From an uncultured Sutterella sp. (GTDB lineage: Bacteria > Pseudomonadota > Gammaproteobacteria > Burkholderiales > Burkholderiaceae_F): 64,000 nucleotides of DNA. The notes beneath the pieces were generated by a model, which worked only from the letters and a program-made list of their open reading frames with translations, did not search any database and had not been told where the DNA came from. How positions within the stretch are numbered: position 1 is the first letter of the stretch; each line of letters starts with the position of its first letter. Both the position numbers and the translations under genes were made by a program. The stretch covers positions 1 through 64,000 of the forward strand of contig CABQGK010000005.1 of NCBI GenBank assembly GCA_902463725.1, given 5' to 3'. This document shows positions 23,862-32,371 of this stretch, piece by piece.

Positions 23862-24887
23862 TCAACGGATCGGCTGAGCGTACATCAGACCGCCCTGCGT
23901 CCAGAGTTTGTTCAGACCACGCGGCAACTTCATCTGGGAGTTAGGCCCGAAGAACTTTTCCCAAGATTCGCCGTAATTACCCACCTGCTTGATGATACGG
24001 TAGGACCAATCTTTGTCAAGACCAATTCCTCGACCCATATCGTCAGCGGCACCTAACAAGCGCTGAACGTTCGGGTTAGTGCTGGTCTTTTTGAGTTCAT
24101 CAGCATTGGCCTTTGTGATACCAAGCTCTTCAGCTTCGACCATGGTGTTAAAGGACCAACGAACAATCTGGAACCACTGATCGTCACCCTGACGAACGGC
24201 TGGTCCGAGCGGTTCTTTGGAAATAACTTCCGAGAGAATATCGTACTTGGAAGGATCCGAAGCGTGCGTGAGCATACCAGCAAGGTCGGACTGATCCGTC
24301 GTATAGGCTTGGCAACGACCTGAGAGGAATGCCGCCTGCACAGCCTCGGCAGCATCAAAGACAACAGCTTTGTACTTGAGTTTGTTCGTGCGGAAGTAAT
24401 CTGCCAGCGTCTTTTCAGTAGAGGTTCCCGACTGAATACAGATAGAAGCACCATCCAGCTCTTTGATACTCTTAATGCCAAATTCCTTTGGCACAATGAA
24501 GCCCTGACCATCATAGTAGGAAGTAGTCACAAACATGGCACCCTGCGTCGTATCGCGCGTCATCGTCCACGTGGTGTTACGAGCGAGCATATCGATCTCA
24601 CCCGACTGCAACGCCGTAAAACGCTGAGAGGAGGTCAGCGGGATGAACTTAACCTTCTTGGCGTCACCTAGCACGGCCGCTGCCACGCTACGGCAAATAT
24701 TCACATCCAAACCTTCCCAATTGCCTTGGCTGTCAGCGCTGCCAAATCCAGGGGCAGAGGTATTGACCCCACAGACCAAGTAGTCGCGTTTTTTCACCGC
24801 ATCTAGCGTCGAACCGGCGAATGCCGGCAACGCCACGGTACCCGCGGCTAAAACGGCCATGGTAGCTAACAGCTTTGAATTTCCCAT
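23862..24887 (-). CDS. aapJ: Periplasmic amino-acid-binding protein (AapJ type)
   Basis: Solute-binding protein of the general L-amino-acid importer. The signal peptide is MGNSKLLATMAVLAAGTVAL followed by PAFA. Family-3 binding-protein blocks follow: GVNTSAPGFGSADSQGNWEG, VKFIPLTSSQRFTALQSGEI and DMLARNTTWTMTRDT. 341 residues is the AapJ length. It is the first gene of the aapJQM-DUF1857 series. The 270-base divergent spacer to 25158 is AT-rich and should hold its promoter. Confidence 0.9.
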   Translation of the reverse strand: MGNSKLLATMAVLAAGTVALPAFAGSTLDAVKKRDYLVCGVNTSAPGFGSADSQGNWEGLDVNICRSVAAAVLGDAKKVKFIPLTSSQRFTALQSGEIDMLARNTTWTMTRDTTQGAMFVTTSYYDGQGFIVPKEFGIKSIKELDGASICIQSGTSTEKTLADYFRTNKLKYKAVVFDAAEAVQAAFLSGRCQAYTTDQSDLAGMLTHASDPSKYDILSEVISKEPLGPAVRQGDDQWFQIVRWSFNTMVEAEELGITKANADELKKTSTNPNVQRLLGAADDMGRGIGLDKDWSYRIIKQVGNYGESWEKFFGPNSQMKLPRGLNKLWTQGGLMYAQPIR

Positions 24888-25157
24888 TTTTTTAATCCTA
24901 TGGTGTTTTGGTTGTTCTGCAGTTCACTGCAATCGCATGCTAAAGGAGAGTGCGGTCACAGAGCTTAAACATTACGCGCACCTTAGGAGTCTGTAAAGAC
25001 ACTGCAACAAGCTGAAAAAAGTTTTTTGAAATTCTCCCATTCAAAGCAAAATACCTTGGCTTTTCTACCAAGACCAATTCTGCAAAAAACCCCGAAAAAA
25101 ACAAACGCCTAACCCCCTCGTGATAAAATATGATCCTTATAACATTTGGTAAGGGCC

Positions 25158-26516
25158 ATGACCTCATACTCTCAACTGATCACACTTTTTATCCTGATTT
25201 TCCTGAGCGCCTTCTTGAGTTGTGCCGAAATTTCTTTGGCCGCGGCTCGTCGACCGCGCCTGCAGACTTTGGCAGAGGAAGGTGATCGTCGGGCGAAACT
25301 GGTGATGGATCTGCAAGAGCAGCCAGGACAATTTTTCTCGGCGCTACAGCTCGGAATTAATGCCGTCGCACTTCTTGGCGGTATTGTCGGGGACGCGACT
25401 TTTTCTCCGTTCTTCGCTTGGTGTCTCGAGCAAATTTTGCCTGCAGAGATTTTGGACAAAGTGAGCTTCATGTTGTCATTTTCTCTGGCGACGCTATTGT
25501 TTGTCATTTTCTCGGATCTGCTCCCAAAGCGCCTAGCCATTGCGCGTCCTGAGGCTGCTGCCATGGCGGTTGCCCGCCCGATGCGTTTCATCATCGCAGG
25601 TCTGAGGCCGCTTGTATACGTACTCGAGCACCTATCGGATTCGCTCATGCGCTCGATTGGCTTTCCGACCAAACGTCAGGACACTATTACCAGCGAAGAC
25701 ATTTTGGCAAGCGTTGGCGCTGGTGCCGCCGCAGGTGTCATTGCACCACAGGAAGAGGCTGTGATTCAGAACGTCTTTGATCTTGAGAGCCGCCTCGTCA
25801 CGTCCGCCATGACACCGCGTGAAAGTATTATGTTTTTCACGCTCGATGAATCCGAGGAAAACATCCGAACCAAGATCACAGAAGTTCCTTACAACCGCTT
25901 TGTTGTCTGCGACAAGGATCTTGATCACGTTATCGGCTATGTCGACTCCAAGCACATCCTGACTCAAGTTTTGGAGGGGCGTCAGATCTCACTAAAAGAG
26001 CAGGGCGTTGTACAAACCTGCCCCTTTATTCCAGACAGTCTGACGCTCTCTGAAGTACTCGATGTCTTTCAGAGGCAAGGCGCTGATTTTGCGGTCATCA
26101 TCAACGAATACGCACTCGTTGTCGGGGTCATCACACTCAATGACGTCATGAGTACCGTGATGGGTGACTTAGTAGCTACCCAAGATGAAATGCAAATCAT
26201 CGATCGTGGTGATGGTTCTTGGCTCGTCGATGGGTCCACGCCTATTGATGATTTAGAGCATGCACTCGATGTTGATGAGTTTCCTGAAGACTCCACCTAT
26301 GAAACTGTTGCGGGCTTCATGATGTATATGCTGCGCAAGATCCCGAAACGCACAGACAAAGTGACTTGGGCTGGCTTCACGTTTGAGGTGATCGACGTCG
26401 ACAATAACCGTATTGACCAGATCTTTGTGACGCGTAACCCAACGACGCAAGAATCCTCAAACAGCGCAGAGAACACGACTCCCTCCTCAACCGAGGAAAA
26501 GTCCTCTGAGAGTTAA
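25158..26516 (+). CDS. CNNM/CorC-type membrane protein (hemolysin-like, YtfL-like)
   Basis: A four-helix CNNM (DUF21) transmembrane domain (~residues 5-195, with LSAFLSCAEISLAAARR and FSDLLPKRLA) is followed by a CBS pair (MTPRESIMFFTLDES; ADFAVIINEYALVVGVITLND) and a CorC/HlyC C-terminal domain. A low-complexity Ser/Glu/Thr tail ends the protein. The family is linked to Mg2+ or Co2+ homeostasis; the old name hemolysin is misleading. The ATG at 25158 follows GGTAAGG. Confidence 0.85.
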   Translation: MTSYSQLITLFILIFLSAFLSCAEISLAAARRPRLQTLAEEGDRRAKLVMDLQEQPGQFFSALQLGINAVALLGGIVGDATFSPFFAWCLEQILPAEILDKVSFMLSFSLATLLFVIFSDLLPKRLAIARPEAAAMAVARPMRFIIAGLRPLVYVLEHLSDSLMRSIGFPTKRQDTITSEDILASVGAGAAAGVIAPQEEAVIQNVFDLESRLVTSAMTPRESIMFFTLDESEENIRTKITEVPYNRFVVCDKDLDHVIGYVDSKHILTQVLEGRQISLKEQGVVQTCPFIPDSLTLSEVLDVFQRQGADFAVIINEYALVVGVITLNDVMSTVMGDLVATQDEMQIIDRGDGSWLVDGSTPIDDLEHALDVDEFPEDSTYETVAGFMMYMLRKIPKRTDKVTWAGFTFEVIDVDNNRIDQIFVTRNPTTQESSNSAENTTPSSTEEKSSES

Positions 26517-26547
26517 GCACCACAGCGCAAACAGCATCGCAATAAGT

Positions 26548-26578
26548 AATGGCCGACGGAATTCTTCTGTCGGCCATT
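26548..26578. terminator. Stem-loop after the CNNM/CorC gene
   Basis: Ten-base perfect arms AATGGCCGAC/GTCGGCCATT with an 11-base loop, 31 bases past the stop. There is only a weak T content after it. Confidence 0.5.
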
Positions 26579-26632
26579 GCTTGACTAGACCCCACTAGGC
26601 GTGGGGACTTCCCCCGCTTTACGGCATCCTTT

Positions 26633-26679
26633 CACCCAGAGCGGTGAACAAACAGTCTTGAAACCGCTCTGGTGTTTTT
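26633..26679 (+). terminator. Intrinsic terminator facing topB
   Basis: Arms CAGAGCGG/CCGCTCTG, extended across a bulge by CAC/GTG, enclose a 19-base loop and are followed by TTTTT. It would end plus-strand transcripts eight bases before they become antisense to topB. Confidence 0.65.
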
Positions 26680-26686
26680 CATGCCC

Positions 26687-29209
26687 TTAAGACCCACTCT
26701 TGGTCGAGCGAGGACGCGACGTTGTGCGTTTTGCGGCAGGCTTTTCCTCACGCTGCTGAAATTCGAAGCCAACCTTACCCGTCGAATCCAACACCAAAAA
26801 TGCGCTAAAGGTTCGCTTGTTGCGCTTAGAAACAAAGCCATTGAGCAAAGGGGTACGATGCCTTTCAAGCAACTCTCTAACCTCTTCAGTGGTCATATTG
26901 CGTGAGAGAATCTTCCCCCCAATACGGAAGTCACATTTCTTAGCAGCGGGACGAATATTTCGTTCGCATGCATAGCCCGACCCCGTATTGAGGACTCGGC
27001 CACCACACATAGGGCAGGTCCCTACAAGCTCGAGGTTGTTAAGTTCCTCATCGCTCATATCCTCAGGACGGTCATCCTCGCCGAAATCAAACTGCACATG
27101 CCAGCGGTCATCCTCCCCCTTGGCAAGCACAAGCTCCGCTTCAAAGGGGAACCCACGGCGACTGATAAAGCCTGTCAGCGGCCCCACTCGCTTCTCGCTA
27201 ATGAGCTTTTCAACCTCTTCTGGGACCAGAATACGGCCACTTGCCTGTTTGGGCACTGCAAAGCCACACCGCGCACAAGTGTAGTGCCGGTATGTCTCCT
27301 CTATCTGCCCGCCACATTGCGGGCACGGTGTGTCGATTTGAATAGGGTTGACAATGGGTACGCTGTTGCCCTCATAACGCTTGGCTGCATCAACGATATT
27401 CTCAGTGAGAGAGCGGATTTCGCGCATGAACTGATCGCTAGACTCTTTGCCTTCCTCAATCAGTTTGAGCTTATGTTCCCACTCCGCCGTCAACGTTGGC
27501 TCAGAAAGCGCGCGAATATTCAGCCCATCGAGCAACTGAAAGAGTTGAAAAGCCTTGGGTGTCGGGAGCAAATCACGCTCTTCTCGACGCATATATTTTT
27601 GGTCGATCAACCCTTCGATGGTCGCAGCGCGGGTCGCTGGTGTCCCCAAGCCCTTATCTGCCATCGCATCACGAAGCTCATCATCTTCGATCTTCTTACC
27701 TGCCGTTTCCATGGCAGTCAGCAACGTGGCTTCCGTATAGCGAGCAGGTGGTCGCGTCTCTAAGGCTTCGAGTGCAATATCCGCCACATCCGCCACTTCA
27801 CCCTGATGCTTAAGCGGCGTGAGCTCTTCCTTCTGGGCGCGTAGCGACTTGCCCGCCACTTCAAGCCAACCCGCGACAGCAAGCACCTTCCCTTCGGTGC
27901 GGAATTTATGAGCGCCAACCGTCGTGATGCGCGTGGTCACGTCATACTCCGCAGCAGGGAAAAATTGTGCCAAGAAACGCCGAACAACCAAATCGAAGAT
28001 TTTCTCTTCAGCCTCGGTCAATGTCTTCGGCAGTTGTCCCGTTGGAATGATGGCAAAGTGGTCACTGATTGCAGCATTGTTAAACACGCGCTTGTCAGGC
28101 ACAATCCAAGAGCGCGAGAGGATCTTCTGACTGTAGAGCTGATAGGCATCTAAAGCCGAAAGGGCATTAACTGTCTGATGGACCACGGCAAGGTAGTCCT
28201 CAGGTAGCGCGCGTGCATCGGTACGTGGATACGTGAGCACTTTGTGCTTTTCATAGAGCGCTTGGGCAATCGAAAGTGTCGTCTTGGCGGAGAAGCCAAA
28301 GCGAGAATTCGCCTCACGTTGAAGACTCGTCAAATCGAAGAGCTGTGGTGCACCCTGGCGTGTACGCTTTGAGGTCTCTTCCGCCACACCTTTTTTCCCA
28401 CGGCATTCATCCAGAATGCGACGAGCCGTTTGCTCATCCCAAATGCGATCCTGCTTATGCTCTGGGTTGTCCTTATCCTTTTTGAAATCAGGATCAAACC
28501 AAACACCCTCATACTCTCCTGCCTCTACGCCAAACTGCGTGCGCAGCATCCAATAGGGTTTAGGAATAAAACTGCGAATTTCCCATTCACGGCGCACAAC
28601 CAATGCAAGCGTAGGCGTCTGCACACGGCCAACCGTCGTGAGGAAAAATCCCCCTTCCTTGGAGTTGAAGGCCGTCATGGCACGCGTTCCATTGATGCCT
28701 ACTAGCCAGTCAGCTTCCGAGCGACAACGAGCTGCGGCCTCCAGAGATTTCATGTCCGCATCATCACGGAGCTGCGAAAAGCCTTGTTGAATTGCCTGTT
28801 TGGTCATGGACTGCAGCCAAAGTCGACGCACTGGCTTTTTATTTCCACAAGCCTGCATGATGTACTTGAAAATCAACTCACCTTCTCGTCCCGCATCACA
28901 GGCATTGATGATGTCCGAGACATCACGACTACGGATACGTTTTTGCAGAGACTTGAGTTTTTCTTCACTCTTTTTAATCGGTTTAAGGGCGAAATACGGC
29001 GGCAAGACTGGCAATGCATTGAAAGTCCAACGACCACGTTTGACCTCAAACTCTTCTGGTGCTTCAATTTCGAGCAAATGCCCGACCGCACTGCCGACAA
29101 CCATATCGTCTCGAACCCAGAAGTCTCCATCACGCGTGAAACCACCTAGCGCTTTGGCAATATCACTGGCCACGGAGGGCTTTTCTGCAATAACTAAAGA
29201 TACTGACAT
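26687..29209 (-). CDS. topB: DNA topoisomerase III
   Basis: Type IA topoisomerase that decatenates and unwinds single-strand-containing DNA. The TOPRIM domain opens the protein (SLVIAEKPSVASDIAKALGG, NACDAGREGEL), the active-site tyrosine is in LTYPRTDAR, and the C-terminal part has zinc-ribbon cysteines (CPQCGGQ...CARC, CPMCGGR) and a basic tail. I chose the ATG at 29209, as family members begin MxxxLVIAEKPS. The frame stays open to 29482, with ATG at 29443 after GCAGGTAAT; the extra residues are Arg-rich and I do not recognise them. Confidence 0.92.
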   Translation of the reverse strand: MSVSLVIAEKPSVASDIAKALGGFTRDGDFWVRDDMVVGSAVGHLLEIEAPEEFEVKRGRWTFNALPVLPPYFALKPIKKSEEKLKSLQKRIRSRDVSDIINACDAGREGELIFKYIMQACGNKKPVRRLWLQSMTKQAIQQGFSQLRDDADMKSLEAAARCRSEADWLVGINGTRAMTAFNSKEGGFFLTTVGRVQTPTLALVVRREWEIRSFIPKPYWMLRTQFGVEAGEYEGVWFDPDFKKDKDNPEHKQDRIWDEQTARRILDECRGKKGVAEETSKRTRQGAPQLFDLTSLQREANSRFGFSAKTTLSIAQALYEKHKVLTYPRTDARALPEDYLAVVHQTVNALSALDAYQLYSQKILSRSWIVPDKRVFNNAAISDHFAIIPTGQLPKTLTEAEEKIFDLVVRRFLAQFFPAAEYDVTTRITTVGAHKFRTEGKVLAVAGWLEVAGKSLRAQKEELTPLKHQGEVADVADIALEALETRPPARYTEATLLTAMETAGKKIEDDELRDAMADKGLGTPATRAATIEGLIDQKYMRREERDLLPTPKAFQLFQLLDGLNIRALSEPTLTAEWEHKLKLIEEGKESSDQFMREIRSLTENIVDAAKRYEGNSVPIVNPIQIDTPCPQCGGQIEETYRHYTCARCGFAVPKQASGRILVPEEVEKLISEKRVGPLTGFISRRGFPFEAELVLAKGEDDRWHVQFDFGEDDRPEDMSDEELNNLELVGTCPMCGGRVLNTGSGYACERNIRPAAKKCDFRIGGKILSRNMTTEEVRELLERHRTPLLNGFVSKRNKRTFSAFLVLDSTGKVGFEFQQREEKPAAKRTTSRPRSTKSGS

Positions 29210-29667
29210 CCCTGAAACCTTTTGTCCGACATCGGCTCCGGCAGAAAGACATCTCCACACGGCAGCCCATAGAATCTGTGGACGCCGGCTTCTCAGAACA
29301 CGCGTACCCTGTCGTCTGATGAGGAGCCCTTGCTCCGCGTCCATAACAAGCTTCAAGAGCCATCTTTGGTGCGTTCTTCCGTCTCGGCCGGCGACGCCAA
29401 TACTCATGATAAATTTCATTTGAGACGGCGTTAATCCTGCCATATTACCTGCTTTTGGCTGTCGTGAACAGAAAAAGCGCACGCCTCGGCCTTAGGGTTT
29501 TGCCTAAGTCTCGGCGTCATAAAGCCTAACTTTTCCAAGCACTATCGAGCGTAAGCGTCGCTTTTTAGAGCGACTTACTAACCTGGCTCTGCTACCTCAA
29601 ACACCGATCAATCAGCATCATCAAGAAGATTTCCACTAGAGTCTGCACACCGCAAAATCACTGACCC
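29210..29667. other. Spacer between topB and def, no confident gene
   Basis: About 460 bases. The half next to topB is open in the topB frame up to 29482 but its translation matches nothing I know. The rest holds an imperfect stem around CTTAGG/CCTAAG near 29495-29512 and an inverted repeat GTCGCT/AGCGAC near 29558-29574. These could be promoter or leader elements for topB. Confidence 0.4.
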
Positions 29668-29673
29668 TATAAT
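29668..29673 (+). promoter_or_regulatory. Likely -10 element of the def promoter
   Basis: TATAAT is a perfect sigma-70 -10 hexamer, 55 bases before the def start. No good -35 hexamer is seen at the usual spacing. Downstream, the leader contains a perfect hairpin at 29688-29706 (GAGAGGCG/CGCCTCTC, three-base loop). Confidence 0.45.
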
Positions 29674-29728
29674 TTTGCAATACGCATGAGAGGCGCTCCG
29701 CCTCTCGCTTGTACTCAAGGAGTGTTCT

Positions 29729-30241
29729 GTGGCACTACTGCCTATTCTTCAGTATCCTCATCCCACGCTCGCAGCCAAAGCTGAACCCGTAACAGAGTTC
29801 GACGACGAGCTCAAGGAGCTCGCTCAGAACATGGCGCAAACCATGTATGAAGCCCCTGGCATTGGTCTCGCTGCCAATCAGGTCGGCGTACTCAAACGTA
29901 TCATCGTCATTGACGTCTCTGAGGAGCACAACGACCTACGCGTTTTTGTTAACCCTGAGATCATTGCTCAGAGCGAGGAAATCGAAGAGTTTGAAGAAGG
30001 CTGTCTTTCTCTAAAGGGCCTGTATGAAACCGTCAAACGCCCAGAGCGTGTGACTGTTCGCGCACAGGATCTAGACGGAGAGCCTTTTGAACTCGAAGCC
30101 GAAGGCCTTCTCGCAATCTGTCTGCAGCATGAAATCGATCATCTGCATGGCATCGTCTTTATTGACCATCTAAGCCGTCTCAAAAAAGATCGCGCAAAAG
30201 TCAAACTGCGCAAGCTCAAGGCCGAGCGCGAAAAGGCTTGA
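29729..30241 (+). CDS. def: Peptide deformylase
   Basis: Fe2+/Zn2+ enzyme that removes the N-formyl group from new proteins. All three motifs are present: GIGLAANQVG (motif 1), EGCLSL (motif 2, with the metal-binding Cys) and QHEIDHLHG (motif 3, HExxH). The start is GTG at 29729 with AAGGAG upstream. fmt, which adds the formyl group to initiator tRNA, lies about 1 kb downstream, interrupted by a minus-strand hydrolase gene; in many bacteria def and fmt are adjacent. Confidence 0.96.
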   Translation: MALLPILQYPHPTLAAKAEPVTEFDDELKELAQNMAQTMYEAPGIGLAANQVGVLKRIIVIDVSEEHNDLRVFVNPEIIAQSEEIEEFEEGCLSLKGLYETVKRPERVTVRAQDLDGEPFELEAEGLLAICLQHEIDHLHGIVFIDHLSRLKKDRAKVKLRKLKAEREKA

Positions 30242-30280
30242 GAGAGCAACTTTGCGTCTTTGCCTCACCGCTAAGCATCC

Positions 30281-31168
30281 TTAGAGATTACCTTGGCAGT
30301 GTGTTGCAATCTGCGAGGCAAATCGGGGCATTAACTTCACAGGAAGTTGATGCCCCATTCCTTCGATGCTCCATAGGCGGGCTCCTCGTATAAGTCGAGC
30401 ACACTCTTGTCCTGCAGAAAGAGGCAACAAGGGATCATTGCGTCCATGGATAATGAGCGTCGGCGCCTCAATGAGCGAAAGCTCCGAGCTTCTATCTCCC
30501 GATGCTAGGATTGCAAGAAGTTGCCGATACATCGCTTGCCGATCAAACGTCTCGGTGCTTAGGCACGTTTTCATAAACGTGAGTTCCGCTTCAGAAGGTT
30601 GATAAAGAGGCCCTGCTAGCTTTTTCACTACCCGTACAAAATAATCTTCAAATCCACCATCCTTCGGCTCTCGAATCAGTGACCAAATGGCAGAGAATTT
30701 TCCTAAACCCGTCCTAACATGCCCACTTGCAGAAGAGATTGACGTCAGTGTACTCACTCGCTCAGGCCAATGCGCTGCAAGCACCTGTGCGATCATGCCG
30801 CCCATCGAAAAACCCACCACGTGCACACGTTCAAGCGCTAGATAATCAAGTAGCCGAACAACATCCACAGCCATATCGGTCAAGGCGTATTTTGCTTGTG
30901 TCACGTTTCGGCCAATCACTGCATTGAGAATCCCATTGAGCACGTCACCTTGGTCGACAGGCTCCTCAGATAGATGCATAGAAGCACCCGCATCCCGATT
31001 ATCAGGGACAATCACTTGAAATCCCTGAACCACAAGATGCTCAATGAGCACCGGCGGCCAGCATCCCCCTGGCAACCCTAGTCCCATCAAAAGGACAACA
31101 GCAGGATTCTGCTCCGCTCCCCAACGAGAGAACGCAGTGGTTTGCCCCTGCTCACGAAAGAATTGCAT
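30281..31168 (-). CDS. Alpha/beta hydrolase
   Basis: A 295-residue alpha/beta-hydrolase. The oxyanion region is LLMGLGLPGGCW, the nucleophile elbow GFSMGGMIAQ, the acid LIIHGRNDPLLPL and the histidine GMGHQLP, so the catalytic triad looks complete. The substrate is unknown; the nearest familiar group is the esterase/lactonase-like hydrolases with an RDAGAS motif. The ATG at 31168 follows GGAGACAAG. It is inserted on the minus strand between def and fmt. Confidence 0.8.
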   Translation of the reverse strand: MQFFREQGQTTAFSRWGAEQNPAVVLLMGLGLPGGCWPPVLIEHLVVQGFQVIVPDNRDAGASMHLSEEPVDQGDVLNGILNAVIGRNVTQAKYALTDMAVDVVRLLDYLALERVHVVGFSMGGMIAQVLAAHWPERVSTLTSISSASGHVRTGLGKFSAIWSLIREPKDGGFEDYFVRVVKKLAGPLYQPSEAELTFMKTCLSTETFDRQAMYRQLLAILASGDRSSELSLIEAPTLIIHGRNDPLLPLSAGQECARLIRGARLWSIEGMGHQLPVKLMPRFASQIATHCQGNL

Positions 31169-31253
31169 TATTCTTGTCTCCAACAGTTGGTCAGCACTGT
31201 GCGTCCGCTTGGCCGTACCTTTTTCCTAAAAACCTTGCACACACCGACACACC

Positions 31254-32246
31254 ATGAAAATCATCTTCGCTGGCACCCCAGAATTTGCAGCTACCGCTCT
31301 TGAAAAGCTCATCGCCGCAGGGCACGAAATAGCTTTAGTTCTCTCCCAACCCGATCGTCCTGCAGGTCGAGGCATGAAGCTCACGCCGAGCCCTGTCAAG
31401 GCCTGCGCACAAAACCATGGTATCGAGGTCATTACCCCTCTCACACTCAGTGTTAAAAAGGCACCACAGGAAAGTAGAGAGATTTTTGAAAAACTCAAAG
31501 CGCTTGAAGCAGATGTCCTTGTGGTCGCAGCCTATGGTCTGATCTTACCGCTACCTGTGCTTACCTGCGCAAAAGGCATTGGCGTTCATAAAGACATTAC
31601 TGCCATCAATATTCACGGTAGCCTATTGCCACGCTGGCGAGGTGCAGCACCCGTTGCACGAGCTATTGAGGCTGGGGACGAAGAAACAGGGGTTATGCTC
31701 ATGAAAATGGAGCAGGGCCTTGACACAGGGCCTATCATTGCCACAGCACGTACCTCAATCACCGCAGAAGATACGGCCGATCGACTTATGAATCGACTTG
31801 CCGATCTTGGCGCGGATCTTCTCGTCGACTCGCTACAACACCCCGATGAACTCGATTGGCATGTCCAACCTGAGGAAGGTGTGCTTTATGCCGAAAAACT
31901 TCAAAAATCGGAGGCTTGGCTCGATTGGTCGAAAAGCGCAGAGGCTCTTGAGAGGAAGATACGTGCCCATACCCCGTTTCCTGGATCTCAGTTCCCTTAC
32001 GGAGATCTCGTTATCAAAGTTGGCCAAGCTCACCTCTACCAAGAAAAAATCTCGGTTGACGCAACACCAGGAACGGTGATCAGTACGTCTAGCGGACTCA
32101 CCGTCTCCTGCGGCAACGGAGCATTGGTCTTAACCGTGTTGCAGAGGCCTGGCAAACCCAAGATGCCCTACAGTGCATTTTTGCAGAGCCTCCCCATTGC
32201 TGTGGGCGAGGTACTCGGTACAGCGCCAGAAAATAAGAACTCGTAA
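31254..32246 (+). CDS. fmt: Methionyl-tRNA formyltransferase
   Basis: Transfers a formyl group from 10-formyl-THF to Met-tRNA(fMet). It starts MKIIFAGTPEFAATALEKL. The active-site segment NIHGSLLPRWRGAAP has the catalytic Asn and His, and QGLDTGPI follows. The C-terminal tRNA-binding domain is present. 330 residues is slightly above the usual ~315. Confidence 0.96.
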   Translation: MKIIFAGTPEFAATALEKLIAAGHEIALVLSQPDRPAGRGMKLTPSPVKACAQNHGIEVITPLTLSVKKAPQESREIFEKLKALEADVLVVAAYGLILPLPVLTCAKGIGVHKDITAINIHGSLLPRWRGAAPVARAIEAGDEETGVMLMKMEQGLDTGPIIATARTSITAEDTADRLMNRLADLGADLLVDSLQHPDELDWHVQPEEGVLYAEKLQKSEAWLDWSKSAEALERKIRAHTPFPGSQFPYGDLVIKVGQAHLYQEKISVDATPGTVISTSSGLTVSCGNGALVLTVLQRPGKPKMPYSAFLQSLPIAVGEVLGTAPENKNS

Positions 32247-32371
32247 CACAGACCTTTAAGTTGTTCTCTCAAACGTCATCGTGCTGCACCCCCCATATCT
32301 GCCTTGACTGAGCGTAGGGTACGTAGCACCGACACCAAAGCTTAGCTGCACTAAAACCACGATTGTGAATC

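Noticed and set aside
26590..26606. CRISPR-repeat-like hairpin CCCCAC/GTGGGG near the end of topB
   Set aside because: It resembles the core of type I-E repeats but occurs once, with no second copy, spacer pattern or cas genes nearby.
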